From NCBI RefSeq assembly GCF_004570325.1, contig NZ_SPQO01000033.1:1-51143 (forward strand): 51,143 nucleotides of DNA. The letters run 5' to 3'. Shown here one piece after another: positions 17,047-24,248 of this stretch (positions within the stretch are counted from its first letter, which is position 1; each line of letters starts with the position of its first letter). The DNA is from Mycobacterium sp. PS03-16 (GTDB taxonomy: Bacteria; Actinomycetota; Actinomycetes; Mycobacteriales; Mycobacteriaceae). The position numbers were made by a program, and so were the translations under genes. The notes under the pieces were generated by a model. The model did no database searches. It was given only the letters and a program-made list of their open reading frames with translations, and had not been told where the DNA came from.

Positions 17047-17826
17047 TCACATGTCGGCCAACGCCATATTCGATTCGGGCAGCACCTGGCCGCCGTCGAC
17101 CACCAGCGTCTGCCCGGTGATGTAGGCCGCCTCATCGGTGGCGAAGAACAGCGCGGCGTTGCCGATGTCGGCGACACCGCCGAGGCGACCGGCCGGGATC
17201 GCCTTGGCCATCTGGCCCATGTAGTCCTCACCCATGTCGACCAGGCCCTCGGTGATGATGTTGCCGGGCAGCACCGCGTTGATGGTGATCTGCTTGGGCG
17301 CGAGTTCCATTGCCGCAGTCCGGATGAACCCCAGCTGCGCGGCCTTGCTGGCACCGTAGTGCGACCAGCCCGGGTAGCCGGTGATCGGACCGGTGATCGA
17401 CGACGTCACGACGACGCGGCCGTGGCCGCTGGCGGTGAGCGCCGGCAGCGCCGCCTGCACGATGTACACCGTGCCCTTGAAGTTCACGCCGAGCACGTGC
17501 TCGAGGTCTTCGGGAGTGAGGTCCTCGAGGCGGCCCGACGGGAAGATCCCGGCGTTGGCGCAGACGATGTCCAGCCCGCCGTGCCGCTCCACGGCGGTGT
17601 CGACGACGCGGCGGCAGCCCTCCGGATCGGACACATCGGCGGCCAGCCCGCTGATCGTTCCGGGCTTGCCGCTCAGCGCCTCGACGGTGCTGTCGATGTC
17701 GGCCTGGCTGCGGCCGGTGATCAGGACGTTGACGCCGGCATCGGCGAAGACCTCGGCGATGCCGCGGCCGATGCCCTTGCTGCCACCGGTGACGATCGCC
17801 GAGCGGCCCTGCAGTGAGGTGAACAT
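17047..17826 (-). CDS. BMC-associated short-chain dehydrogenase
   Basis: 259 residues, classical SDR: TGGSKGIG (14-21), CANAG, a Ser in TSSITG and YGASK as the catalytic Tyr-Lys. Within the mycobacterial BMC pathway it is proposed to interconvert aminoacetone and 1-amino-2-propanol with NAD(P)H. The ATG at 17826 is chosen because the upstream codons run into the kinase gene and AGGA lies 7 nt before it. It has no obvious terminal targeting helix, so it may act in the cytosol. The gap to the kinase gene is 25 nt, and the gap to the regulator is 66 nt and contains an operator. Confidence 0.87.
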   Translation of the reverse strand: MFTSLQGRSAIVTGGSKGIGRGIAEVFADAGVNVLITGRSQADIDSTVEALSGKPGTISGLAADVSDPEGCRRVVDTAVERHGGLDIVCANAGIFPSGRLEDLTPEDLEHVLGVNFKGTVYIVQAALPALTASGHGRVVVTSSITGPITGYPGWSHYGASKAAQLGFIRTAAMELAPKQITINAVLPGNIITEGLVDMGEDYMGQMAKAIPAGRLGGVADIGNAALFFATDEAAYITGQTLVVDGGQVLPESNMALADM

Positions 17827-17851
17827 GGGAGGTCCTATCGATCGAAGGAGG

Positions 17852-18856
17852 TCAGGCCAGTCGGTGGCCGTTGGTGGACAGGTAGCGCTCGGCGAGGGTG
17901 CAGCTGCCCGCGGCATAGCTGATCGCCTTGGTCTTCGACTCCTTGGAGTGGCTGTGGGTGCCCATCCAGGCCAGCAGCAGCAGCCGGCGCAGCAGCACGA
18001 AAGAGGCCAGCATGTCCTCGTCGGCAGCGGTCATCGGTCTGCGGCTGCGATACCCCTCGACCCAGGACGCCTGCCACTCGGGCAGCGCGGGATCGTCCTC
18101 CATGAACGACACCGCGGTGCCGAAATCGTAGAAGAACCAGCCGAATCCGCAGTCGTCGAAATCGATCACGGTGATCGCCGGCGGGTCGACCAGCAGGTTG
18201 GCCAGCCGCAGGTCGGCGTGGATCAGCCCGAACCGGTCCGGGCCCGTCCCGTAGTCGGTCAGCCGCTGCTGCAGCAGGGCCTGGGCGCGGTCGAGCAGGT
18301 GGTGCTCCTCGGAGCCGACACCCTCGGCATCCTGCCAGCGGCCCCAGCGCGGGGTGTCGCCCAGGCAGTTCGCCCAGTCCCAGGAGAACCGACCGAAGCC
18401 CGCCGGCCGCGCCCAGGACTGCGAGTGGTCGTGCAGGGCGGCGGTGATCCGGCCCAGGGTGTGGAAGTCGTCGAGCGTGACGGTGCCCTCGTCGGGTTCG
18501 GCGCCGGCGACCATGTCGAAATGCACGACGTAGCGGGGTGTCCCGCCGGTGTCTGCGTCGGGACCGACAGTCACCACGCGCCGGCCGTCGCGGGTGGGCA
18601 GCACCGTGGGCACCGTGACGTCGCTGTCGCGGCGCAGCGCCTCGAGCCAGTCGAGCTCCGATTCGATCTCATGCGGGCGGTGGTAGTTCTGCCGGTGCAC
18701 GCGCAGGATCGAGCGGGTCCCGGTGCCGGGGTCCTCCACCAGGTAGGTGGCGTTCTCGGAGAGGTTGAGCAGCCGCAGGGTCGAGCGCGGCGAGAGGTCG
18801 TAGTCGGCGAGCGCGCGTTCGGCCACGCCGATGTCGTCGGAGATCACCTCCGCCAT
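17852..18856 (-). CDS. APH-fold amino-alcohol kinase, probable (S)-1-amino-2-propanol kinase
   Basis: 334 residues, choline/homoserine/aminoglycoside kinase fold. The N-lobe is about 25-110, with LRLLNLSENATYLV as nucleotide loop. The Brenner motif is H213-A-D215-L-R-L-A-N220, followed by the Mg-binding D232-F-D234. Its place between a BMC-T gene (ATGA overlap) and an SDR matches the M. smegmatis kinase characterised as (S)-1-amino-2-propanol kinase of the aminoacetone microcompartment. It would produce the phosphorylated amino alcohol used by the PLP enzyme encoded at the far end of the operon. The family is otherwise easily misread as aminoglycoside phosphotransferase. Confidence 0.85.
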   Translation of the reverse strand: MAEVISDDIGVAERALADYDLSPRSTLRLLNLSENATYLVEDPGTGTRSILRVHRQNYHRPHEIESELDWLEALRRDSDVTVPTVLPTRDGRRVVTVGPDADTGGTPRYVVHFDMVAGAEPDEGTVTLDDFHTLGRITAALHDHSQSWARPAGFGRFSWDWANCLGDTPRWGRWQDAEGVGSEEHHLLDRAQALLQQRLTDYGTGPDRFGLIHADLRLANLLVDPPAITVIDFDDCGFGWFFYDFGTAVSFMEDDPALPEWQASWVEGYRSRRPMTAADEDMLASFVLLRRLLLLAWMGTHSHSKESKTKAISYAAGSCTLAERYLSTNGHRLA

Positions 18857-19536
18857 CAGTGGTCGCGTCCTTCCACCGCCGCCAGCACCTCGGTGATGCG
18901 GTCACGGGCCACGGTGACGTCGGCGACCGACCCGCCGATGTAGAGGCGGCCCGCCGCACCGATCATCTGCACGTCGACCACGGTAAGGCCGGGGGCGGCC
19001 CGTTCGGCCTCATTCGCGGCGACTGCCGCGAACAACGCCGGGGTCATCTCGTACACCAGCAGCGACTGGCCCGGCAGGATCATCGACGCCTGACGGTTGC
19101 GGTTGAGGATCACCGCGTGCTGGTCGGTGATGTTCTCGATGATGTCGTGGTAGAGCACCCGCGGCCGCAGCTGGTCCGAGGCCTTGTTGCCGGTGCCGGC
19201 CAGGATCGCCTCCCCGGCCCGGCGCACGTCGGCCAGATTCGCGGAGTGGATCTCGAGCACCCCGAACTGGCGCTCCACGTACAGGATTCCGGGCTGGATG
19301 CCGGGCACCTCCCGCAGCGCCAGGTCGATCACGCGCTCGATGGCCAGGGCCGGCGACACCTCGACGATCAGCGCGTGCTCACCCTCGTACGGCGGGTAGC
19401 CGCGCGCCCGGGTGGGCGTGCCGAGGTAGGCGGCGAACTGCCGTTGCAGATCCTCCACCAGCAGGTAGACGCGGATGTCGGTGCGCGTTCCGCCCGCGGC
19501 TGAGCCCGTGGTGTCGGCGGTGTCGGTCGCGGCCAT
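18856..19536 (-). CDS. BMC-T (tandem BMC domain) shell protein
   Basis: 226 residues comprising two BMC domains (about 18-115 and 125-220), so it forms pseudohexameric trimers in the shell. Domain 1 contains VDLALREVPGIQPGILYVERQFGVLEIH; domain 2 contains QSLLVYEMTPALFAAVAANEAERAA and ends MIGAAGRLYIGGS. The ATG at 19536 is preferred over the GTG at 19545, because AAGGAA lies about 9 nt before the ATG but directly against the GTG. Compared with the BMC-T at 20654 it has a longer Thr/Ala-rich N-terminus and an insertion after strand 1 (TPTRARGYPPYEGEH). The two trimers are therefore not interchangeable copies. Confidence 0.92.
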   Translation of the reverse strand: MAATDTADTTGSAAGGTRTDIRVYLLVEDLQRQFAAYLGTPTRARGYPPYEGEHALIVEVSPALAIERVIDLALREVPGIQPGILYVERQFGVLEIHSANLADVRRAGEAILAGTGNKASDQLRPRVLYHDIIENITDQHAVILNRNRQASMILPGQSLLVYEMTPALFAAVAANEAERAAPGLTVVDVQMIGAAGRLYIGGSVADVTVARDRITEVLAAVEGRDH

Positions 19537-19571
19537 GGCCGTCACTTCCTTCGCGATGGTGCGGCGGGGTA

Positions 19572-19853
19572 CTACTGGGCGGAAACGGCGAAGTGCGCGC
19601 CGAGCTCGCTGTGCGGCCGCGGGATCACGTGCACGCTGACGAGTTCGCCGACCTGCGCCGCGGTCTCCGCGCCGGCCTCGGTGGCCGCCTTGACCGCACC
19701 CACCTCACCGGTGACGACGACCGCGACGAGGCCGTCGCCGACCTGCTGACGGTCGGTGATGGTGACGTTGGCCGCCTTGACCATGGCGTCGGCGGCGGCG
19801 AGCGCGGCCACGTAACCCTTGGTCTCGATCAGGCCGATTGCGTTGCTGGGCAT
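19572..19853 (-). CDS. BMC-H hexameric shell protein
   Basis: 93 residues, a single BMC (Pfam00936) domain: SNAIGLIETKGYVAALAAADAMVKAANV, then VVVTGEVGAVKAATEAGAE and VSVHVIPRPHSELG. This is the standard facet-tiling hexamer, with Lys and Arg positions at the edge. It is preceded by AAGGAG with good spacing. The gap to the BMC-P gene is 13 nt and to the downstream BMC-T 35 nt. It is the only single-domain BMC-H in the window, so it probably supplies most of the shell surface. Confidence 0.95.
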   Translation of the reverse strand: MPSNAIGLIETKGYVAALAAADAMVKAANVTITDRQQVGDGLVAVVVTGEVGAVKAATEAGAETAAQVGELVSVHVIPRPHSELGAHFAVSAQ

Positions 19854-19866
19854 TGTTTCTCCTTCA

Positions 19867-20136
19867 CTACTCGCGGCCGCCGGGCGCGCCGCTGGGGTTG
19901 TCGTCGATCGATCCGATGATGAGGGCGTCCACCGGCGGTGGTGTGCCGGTGAACCAGTTCGCCGCGACCGACCCCTGGGCGATCAGGACGCGTTCGCCGA
20001 TGCCGCTGCCCAGCACGTCGAACGCGATCATCCGGCCACCGGAGCCGTCGACCTCGACCTCGAGGAAGGCGCCGGCGGGGATGCCGTCGATGCGGCGGGT
20101 CGACCAGACGTTGCCGGTCACGGTCGCGGAAATCAT
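19867..20136 (-). CDS. BMC-P (EutN/CcmL) pentameric vertex protein
   Basis: 89 residues, a single EutN/CcmL (Pfam03319) domain: MISATVTGNVWSTRRIDGIPAGAFLEVEV, then FDVLGSGIGERVLIAQGSVA and the C-terminal IIGSIDDN. The motif G-x-G-x-G-x-x-V-L is characteristic. It caps the twelve vertices of the shell. The start overlaps the end of the upstream hypothetical gene, so expression is coupled. Only one BMC-P is present, which suggests a simple closed icosahedral-type shell. Confidence 0.95.
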   Translation of the reverse strand: MISATVTGNVWSTRRIDGIPAGAFLEVEVDGSGGRMIAFDVLGSGIGERVLIAQGSVAANWFTGTPPPVDALIIGSIDDNPSGAPGGRE

Positions 20137-20657
20137 GTGCGCTCCTTCTCGATCGGAACACCCAGCGCGCGGGCCTTCTCGCGGGCCAGCGGGGTGAGCA
20201 CCGCCCGGCGGCCCAGCACCAGCGACGCCCCGCTGGCGGCGATGTCGGCGATCTGACGTTCGGTCACCGCGCCCCGCTCGATGCGCTGGGTGCGGCCCGC
20301 GCCGGGGGTGGTGCTGCCGGCCAGCCGGAACGTCAACCGGCCGGTCTTGAGATCGGTTCGGGTCTTGGGGTTCTCGAACAGCCGCAGCAGCGAGCGCACG
20401 AAGGCGTCGAGGTCACGGTCGCTGGTCAGCCGCACCGTCTCGGTGCGGTGCCTCCCGTCGACGGCCTGCGGCCCGGTGGGGGCGACGCCGAACTGGTCGG
20501 CGATGGTCTGCACCGGCGGCGGTGCGGCGGGCGCCGGGGCGGCGGGCGCCGATGCCGGGGTAGCGGGTTTCGGGGCGGTGGCGGCGAGGTCCTTGACCGC
20601 GTCGCGCACCACCTCCCGCACCAGCGCGCGCAGTTCGGCGCGGTCGAATGCGGTCAC
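20133..20657 (-). CDS. BMC-associated protein with N-terminal targeting-like helix (unknown function)
   Basis: 174 residues, GTG start overlapping the BMC-T stop (GTGA). Three parts are visible. First, an amphipathic helix at 4-23 (FDRAELRALVREVVRDAVKD). Second, a Pro/Ala linker at about 26-48. Third, a compact C-terminal region (about 50-174) that ends with LTPLAREKARALGVPIEKE. A similar 'TPLAR..AR..GV.I' ending is found in several BMC-linked proteins such as EutT-type sequences. The helix shares RAELRALV with the C-terminus of the aldehyde dehydrogenase. Helix plus linker is how cargo is tethered to shells, so this is probably a luminal or scaffold protein. No catalytic motif is recognised. 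By position it corresponds to the uncharacterised protein of the M. smegmatis locus. Confidence 0.8.
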   Translation of the reverse strand: MTAFDRAELRALVREVVRDAVKDLAATAPKPATPASAPAAPAPAAPPPVQTIADQFGVAPTGPQAVDGRHRTETVRLTSDRDLDAFVRSLLRLFENPKTRTDLKTGRLTFRLAGSTTPGAGRTQRIERGAVTERQIADIAASGASLVLGRRAVLTPLAREKARALGVPIEKERT

Positions 20658-21262
20658 GGGGTGCTCCGGGCCAGCGCGTCGCGGGCCGCCTCGGCGGCCT
20701 GGCGGATGTCGGCCTCGGTGCCCGACAGGTACACCCGGCCGGTAGCACCGATCATGCGGAAGTCAACGACCTTGACGTCGGCGGCCTTCTCGGCCTCGTT
20801 GGTGGCCAGGATCGCATACGACGCCGGCGCCATCTCCAGCACGAACAGCGACTCCCCGGCCAGCACCATCGACCCGATCTTGTTGCGGTTGATCAGGAAC
20901 GCGTGCTGGTGGTCGATGCTGGAGATGATGCGAGAGGCGAGGATCTGCGGGCGTACCGCGGAATCGGCACTGCCACCCAGCGATTCGAGCGCCGCATCGG
21001 CGGCCGCCTTGACCGCGCCGGTCTCACCGTGGAATTCCAGGTAGCCGAACTGGCGTTCCACGACCAGGATCCCGGCCTTGACGTCGGCGTGTTTGAGCGC
21101 GACGTCGGTGATGCCCTCGATGTCCAGGCCGGGTGCCACCTCGATGATCTGCGCGGCCATGTTCGCGCGCGGCAGCGCACCTTTGATCCAGGTGCCCAGG
21201 TACGACATCGTCTGCGGCTGCAGGCGGTCGATGAAGATGAAGGAACGCAGTTCAGCCACCAC
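20654..21262 (-). CDS. BMC-T (tandem BMC domain) shell protein, second type
   Basis: 202 residues, two BMC domains (about 3-95 and 105-200). Domain 1: DIEGITDVALKHADVKAGILVVERQFGYLEFHGE. Domain 2: GESLFVLEMAPASYAILATNEAEKAA and MIGATGRVYLSG. The GTG at 21262 follows directly after the aldehyde dehydrogenase stop. It aligns along its whole length with the other BMC-T but lacks the N-terminal tail, and the loop after strand 1 differs. Having two BMC-T paralogues with one BMC-H and one BMC-P is the shell inventory described for the mycobacterial RMM compartment. Confidence 0.92.
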   Translation of the reverse strand: MVAELRSFIFIDRLQPQTMSYLGTWIKGALPRANMAAQIIEVAPGLDIEGITDVALKHADVKAGILVVERQFGYLEFHGETGAVKAAADAALESLGGSADSAVRPQILASRIISSIDHQHAFLINRNKIGSMVLAGESLFVLEMAPASYAILATNEAEKAADVKVVDFRMIGATGRVYLSGTEADIRQAAEAARDALARSTP

Positions 21263-22822
21263 TCACCTCTTGATCAGTTGTGCGAGTTCTTCGACCACCA
21301 GCGCACGCAGTTCGGCGCGCAGGGCCTCGATACCGGGATCGGAGGGGCGGCTGACGGACCGGGCGGCGGGCCGCGGTGCGGGGAGCGCGTCGCGGTCGTT
21401 GGAGGCGCGCGGATACTCCGGCACCGGCCCGGTGGGGGAGTGCCACGGGTTCAGGCCGGCGAAGTTCGGCATGACCACCCCCGGCGCGCTGTTGTAGGCG
21501 ATCCGCGTCCAGTTCACCAGATTGTCGGGCCGCAGGTTCTCCCCGATGGAGCTGCGGCCGACGAATCCGGTGCCGATGGTCATCGACGGCGCCAGATTGG
21601 TGTCCAGCCCGGCGCTGCCGGTGCTGTTGCCGACGTTGACCGACACCCGCAGCACCGGTACCTGGGTGGCGAATTCGGTGATGACGGCGGCCTTCTCGCT
21701 GTGAATGGCCGCCGAGTGGCCGGCGCCGCCGATCCGCACGACCGCACGGGCGGCCCGGATGCCGCGGGCGGCGTCGGGCACGGTGGTCATGCCCAGCACC
21801 GGCGACAGCTTCTCGTGGGCGAGCATCTCCTCGCCGATGACATGGCCGAACGGCGCCACCAGAACCCGTGTTTTGGGCGTTACCCGGATTCCCGCCTGCC
21901 CGGCGATCCAGGCGGCGTCGCGGCCCACCACGTCGGTGTTGAGGTGGCCCCCGTCGAACATGTACGCACGCAGTCGCTGCGCGCCGTCGTCGTCGAGGAT
22001 GTGGGCGCCCGCGCGGGTCATCGCCGCATTGAGCGCGCCCGCGATCGACTCCTCGGCGATCAGCACGGACTCGTTCGTGCACAGCACCGAGTTGTCGAAC
22101 GCCTTGCTGTCGACGATGCGCTGTCCGGCGGCGGCGACGTCGGCGCTGGAGTCCACCAGCACCGGCACGTTGCCCGGGCCCACGCCGAGCGCCGGCGTGC
22201 CCGACGAGTACGCCGCGCGCACCACGCCGGTGCCGCCGGTAGCGACGATGACATCGGTGCGTTCGTCGGCCATCAGCGTCTCGACCAGCGGGATCGACGG
22301 CTCCTCGACCACCTGCACGATGCCGTCGGGGGCACCGGCCGCGACCGCGGCCTCGGCGAGCAGCCGGGCCGCGTCGGTGGAGCACTGCTTGGCACGTGGG
22401 TGCGGCGCGACGACGACGGCGTTGCGGCCCATCAGCGCCAGCAGCACCTTGAAGTACACCGTGGACACCGGGTTGGTGGTCGGGGTCAGGGCCAGCACGA
22501 CTCCTGCGGGCCGGGGGATCTCGACGATCTTGGTGGCCGGGTCGACTCGGGGGGACACCAGATCGCTGTCGCGGTAGAAGTCGACGATGCCGCGTGAGCA
22601 GGCGCGGTTCTTGACCACCTTGTCGGCGACGACGCCCATCCCGGTCTCGGCGACGGCCTCGGCCGCGAACCGTTCGGCGGCGGCGTAGGCGGCGTCGGCG
22701 ACCGCGGTGACGATGGCGTCGACCGCGGGCCGGTCGTAGTCGGCATAGGCGCGGGCGGCCCAGCGGGCCCGCTCGAGCAGGTGGCCCGCGGAGGCGAATT
22801 CCCCTGAATCCCTTCCGGTCAT
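21263..22822 (-). CDS. CoA-acylating aldehyde dehydrogenase with C-terminal encapsulation helix
   Basis: 519 residues, PduP/EutE-type. It oxidises the toxic aldehyde (probably propionaldehyde) with NAD+ and CoA to the acyl-CoA inside the shell. The catalytic Cys248 lies in FDNSVLCTNES. The cofactor segments are ALTPTTNPVSTVYFK and VATGGTGVVRAAY, and GVGPGNVPVLVD is family-typical. After the enzyme core (about 1-460) come a Pro/Ala/Arg linker and a final helix (about 496-519, GIEALRAELRALVVEELAQLIK), the usual form of a BMC targeting peptide. The start overlaps the stop of the PLP enzyme gene (ATGA). Confidence 0.93.
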   Translation of the reverse strand: MTGRDSGEFASAGHLLERARWAARAYADYDRPAVDAIVTAVADAAYAAAERFAAEAVAETGMGVVADKVVKNRACSRGIVDFYRDSDLVSPRVDPATKIVEIPRPAGVVLALTPTTNPVSTVYFKVLLALMGRNAVVVAPHPRAKQCSTDAARLLAEAAVAAGAPDGIVQVVEEPSIPLVETLMADERTDVIVATGGTGVVRAAYSSGTPALGVGPGNVPVLVDSSADVAAAGQRIVDSKAFDNSVLCTNESVLIAEESIAGALNAAMTRAGAHILDDDGAQRLRAYMFDGGHLNTDVVGRDAAWIAGQAGIRVTPKTRVLVAPFGHVIGEEMLAHEKLSPVLGMTTVPDAARGIRAARAVVRIGGAGHSAAIHSEKAAVITEFATQVPVLRVSVNVGNSTGSAGLDTNLAPSMTIGTGFVGRSSIGENLRPDNLVNWTRIAYNSAPGVVMPNFAGLNPWHSPTGPVPEYPRASNDRDALPAPRPAARSVSRPSDPGIEALRAELRALVVEELAQLIKR

Positions 22823-24099
22823 ACCCGTCCTCGCTTCCTCGCGGCCGTCATCGCCCGGCCCACCGCGACCTCGAGGCGGTCCAGCACGTCCTCACACAGG
22901 TCGCGGCTGAGCAGCAGCCCCGGTTTGAACTGCAGCACACGGGGATCCAGGGTGGAGAAGATCGCCCACACCCCGTTCTCGTACAGCTCGCGCATCACGA
23001 ACTTCGCGCCTTCGGCGTGGTCGAACTCCAGGCCGATCACCACACCGTGCTGCCGGATGCCGATGAACCAGTCCGGATAGTCGTCCTGGATGCGCCGCAG
23101 TCCCGCGGCGAACAGATCGGAGATGTAATGCACCATCGAGCGGACCTGCGGCCGCGTGGTGATCTCGAGGGTCTTGATCGCGGCGACGCAGCCGAGCTCG
23201 GCGCCGCCGAATGTGGAGATGTGGGCGAAGCCGTCCTGGTCGAGCCAGCGCGACGCCCGCTCCCCGAGCAGGGCGGCGGTGATCGGGTACACGCCACCCG
23301 ACAATCCCTTGCCGGTGACCAGGATGTCGGGCTCGATGCCGTGTTTGGTGATGCCCCACAGTTCACCGGTGCGCATGAGGCCGGTCTGCACCTCGTCGGC
23401 GATGTAGAGCGCGCCGTACTTCTGGGTCAGGCCGTAGACCGCCTCGAGGTAACCCGTTGGCGGCAAGGGGAACCCGTAGGTCGCCGGGATGGTCTCCATG
23501 ATGACCGCGGCGACGTCGTTGCCCGACAGTGCGCGCTCCATCGCGTCGACGTCGCCGAAGGGCACCTGGATGAACTCGTCGGGCCGGTCGGCGAGGAACA
23601 GTTTGGCGAACCGCTCGTCACCGGTGGCGACCGCCAGGCCGGTGTGGCCGTGGTAGGCCTTGATGATCGAGACGATCTTGCGGCGGCCGGTGGCGTGCCG
23701 GGCGCTCTTGAGCGCGATGTCGATGGCCTCACCGCCGCCGGAACCGAAGGCGACCTTCTTGATCGACGCCGGCGCGGTCTCCACGAGCCGCTGTGCCAGC
23801 GCGGTGCGGGCCACCGACGGGAAGTGGTGGTTGCCGACGTCGAAGATCTCCATACCCTGCGAGACCGCCTGCATCACTTCGGGATTGCGGTGGCCGAGGT
23901 TGTAGGTGCCGCCGTTGAGATGCATGTCGATCAGTCGGCGGCCGCCCATGTCCCACAGGAAGTAACCCTCGCGGCGGTCGATCACCAGGTCGACGCCCGC
24001 GTCGGTCCAGAACTGCGTCTTGTCCGGGTTCCAGAACGTCTTCGCCCGGTCCAGCACCGCAGCCTTGGACTCGAACGAGAACGTGCCGTAGTCGTACAC
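22819..24099 (-). CDS. class III PLP enzyme, probable amino-alcohol-phosphate phospho-lyase (aminotransferase fold)
   Basis: 426 residues from the GTG at 24099. The fold-type I class III signature is intact: GGGEAIDIALKSARHATG, YHGHTG, DEVQTGLMRTG and the PLP Lys264 in VTGKGLSGG. Close relatives include ethanolamine-phosphate phospho-lyase. With the kinase in the same operon it would convert 1-amino-2-propanol phosphate to propionaldehyde, ammonia and phosphate. An ATG at 24126 is in frame, but it lies inside a palindromic operator upstream of the expected transcription start. The GTG at 24099 falls 7 nt after a -10 hexamer, so a leaderless start is preferred. A true transaminase is the alternative. 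Confidence 0.85.
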   Translation of the reverse strand: MYDYGTFSFESKAAVLDRAKTFWNPDKTQFWTDAGVDLVIDRREGYFLWDMGGRRLIDMHLNGGTYNLGHRNPEVMQAVSQGMEIFDVGNHHFPSVARTALAQRLVETAPASIKKVAFGSGGGEAIDIALKSARHATGRRKIVSIIKAYHGHTGLAVATGDERFAKLFLADRPDEFIQVPFGDVDAMERALSGNDVAAVIMETIPATYGFPLPPTGYLEAVYGLTQKYGALYIADEVQTGLMRTGELWGITKHGIEPDILVTGKGLSGGVYPITAALLGERASRWLDQDGFAHISTFGGAELGCVAAIKTLEITTRPQVRSMVHYISDLFAAGLRRIQDDYPDWFIGIRQHGVVIGLEFDHAEGAKFVMRELYENGVWAIFSTLDPRVLQFKPGLLLSRDLCEDVLDRLEVAVGRAMTAARKRGRV

Positions 24100-24106
24100 G
24101 CGGCCC

Positions 24107-24183
24107 ACCGTAAATGGGCAGACCATTTATGTCAATGGTTGAGCCAAACGCTTGCGGACACCCATTGGTAGTGCCAATATACC
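24107..24183. promoter_or_regulatory. BMC divergent promoters with three TGG-N5-CCA operators (O1-O3)
   Basis: Leftward: TTGACA (24135-24130, minus strand), 17-nt spacer, TACGGT (24112-24107). Rightward: TTGCGG (24152-24157), 17-nt spacer, CAATAT (24175-24180). O1 TAAATGGGCAGACCATTTA (24111-24129) is a perfect 7-bp inverted repeat filling the leftward spacer. O2 ATGGTTGAGCCAA (24135-24147) touches the leftward -35. O3 ATTGGTAGTGCCAAT (24164-24178) overlaps the rightward -10. Their TGG triplets start at 24115, 24136 and 24166, i.e. 21 and 30 bp apart, close to two and three helical turns. Confidence 0.7.
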
Positions 24184-24248
24184 TAGCGGTCAGTTTGTGG
24201 CCCAGGCCACACCGGCCCCCTCGCCCGTATCAGGAAGGCACCCCGTAG

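Noticed and set aside
17852..18856. Aminoglycoside resistance phosphotransferase
   Set aside because: The fold is shared, but the gene overlaps a BMC-T gene in the microcompartment operon, and this context matches the amino-alcohol kinase.
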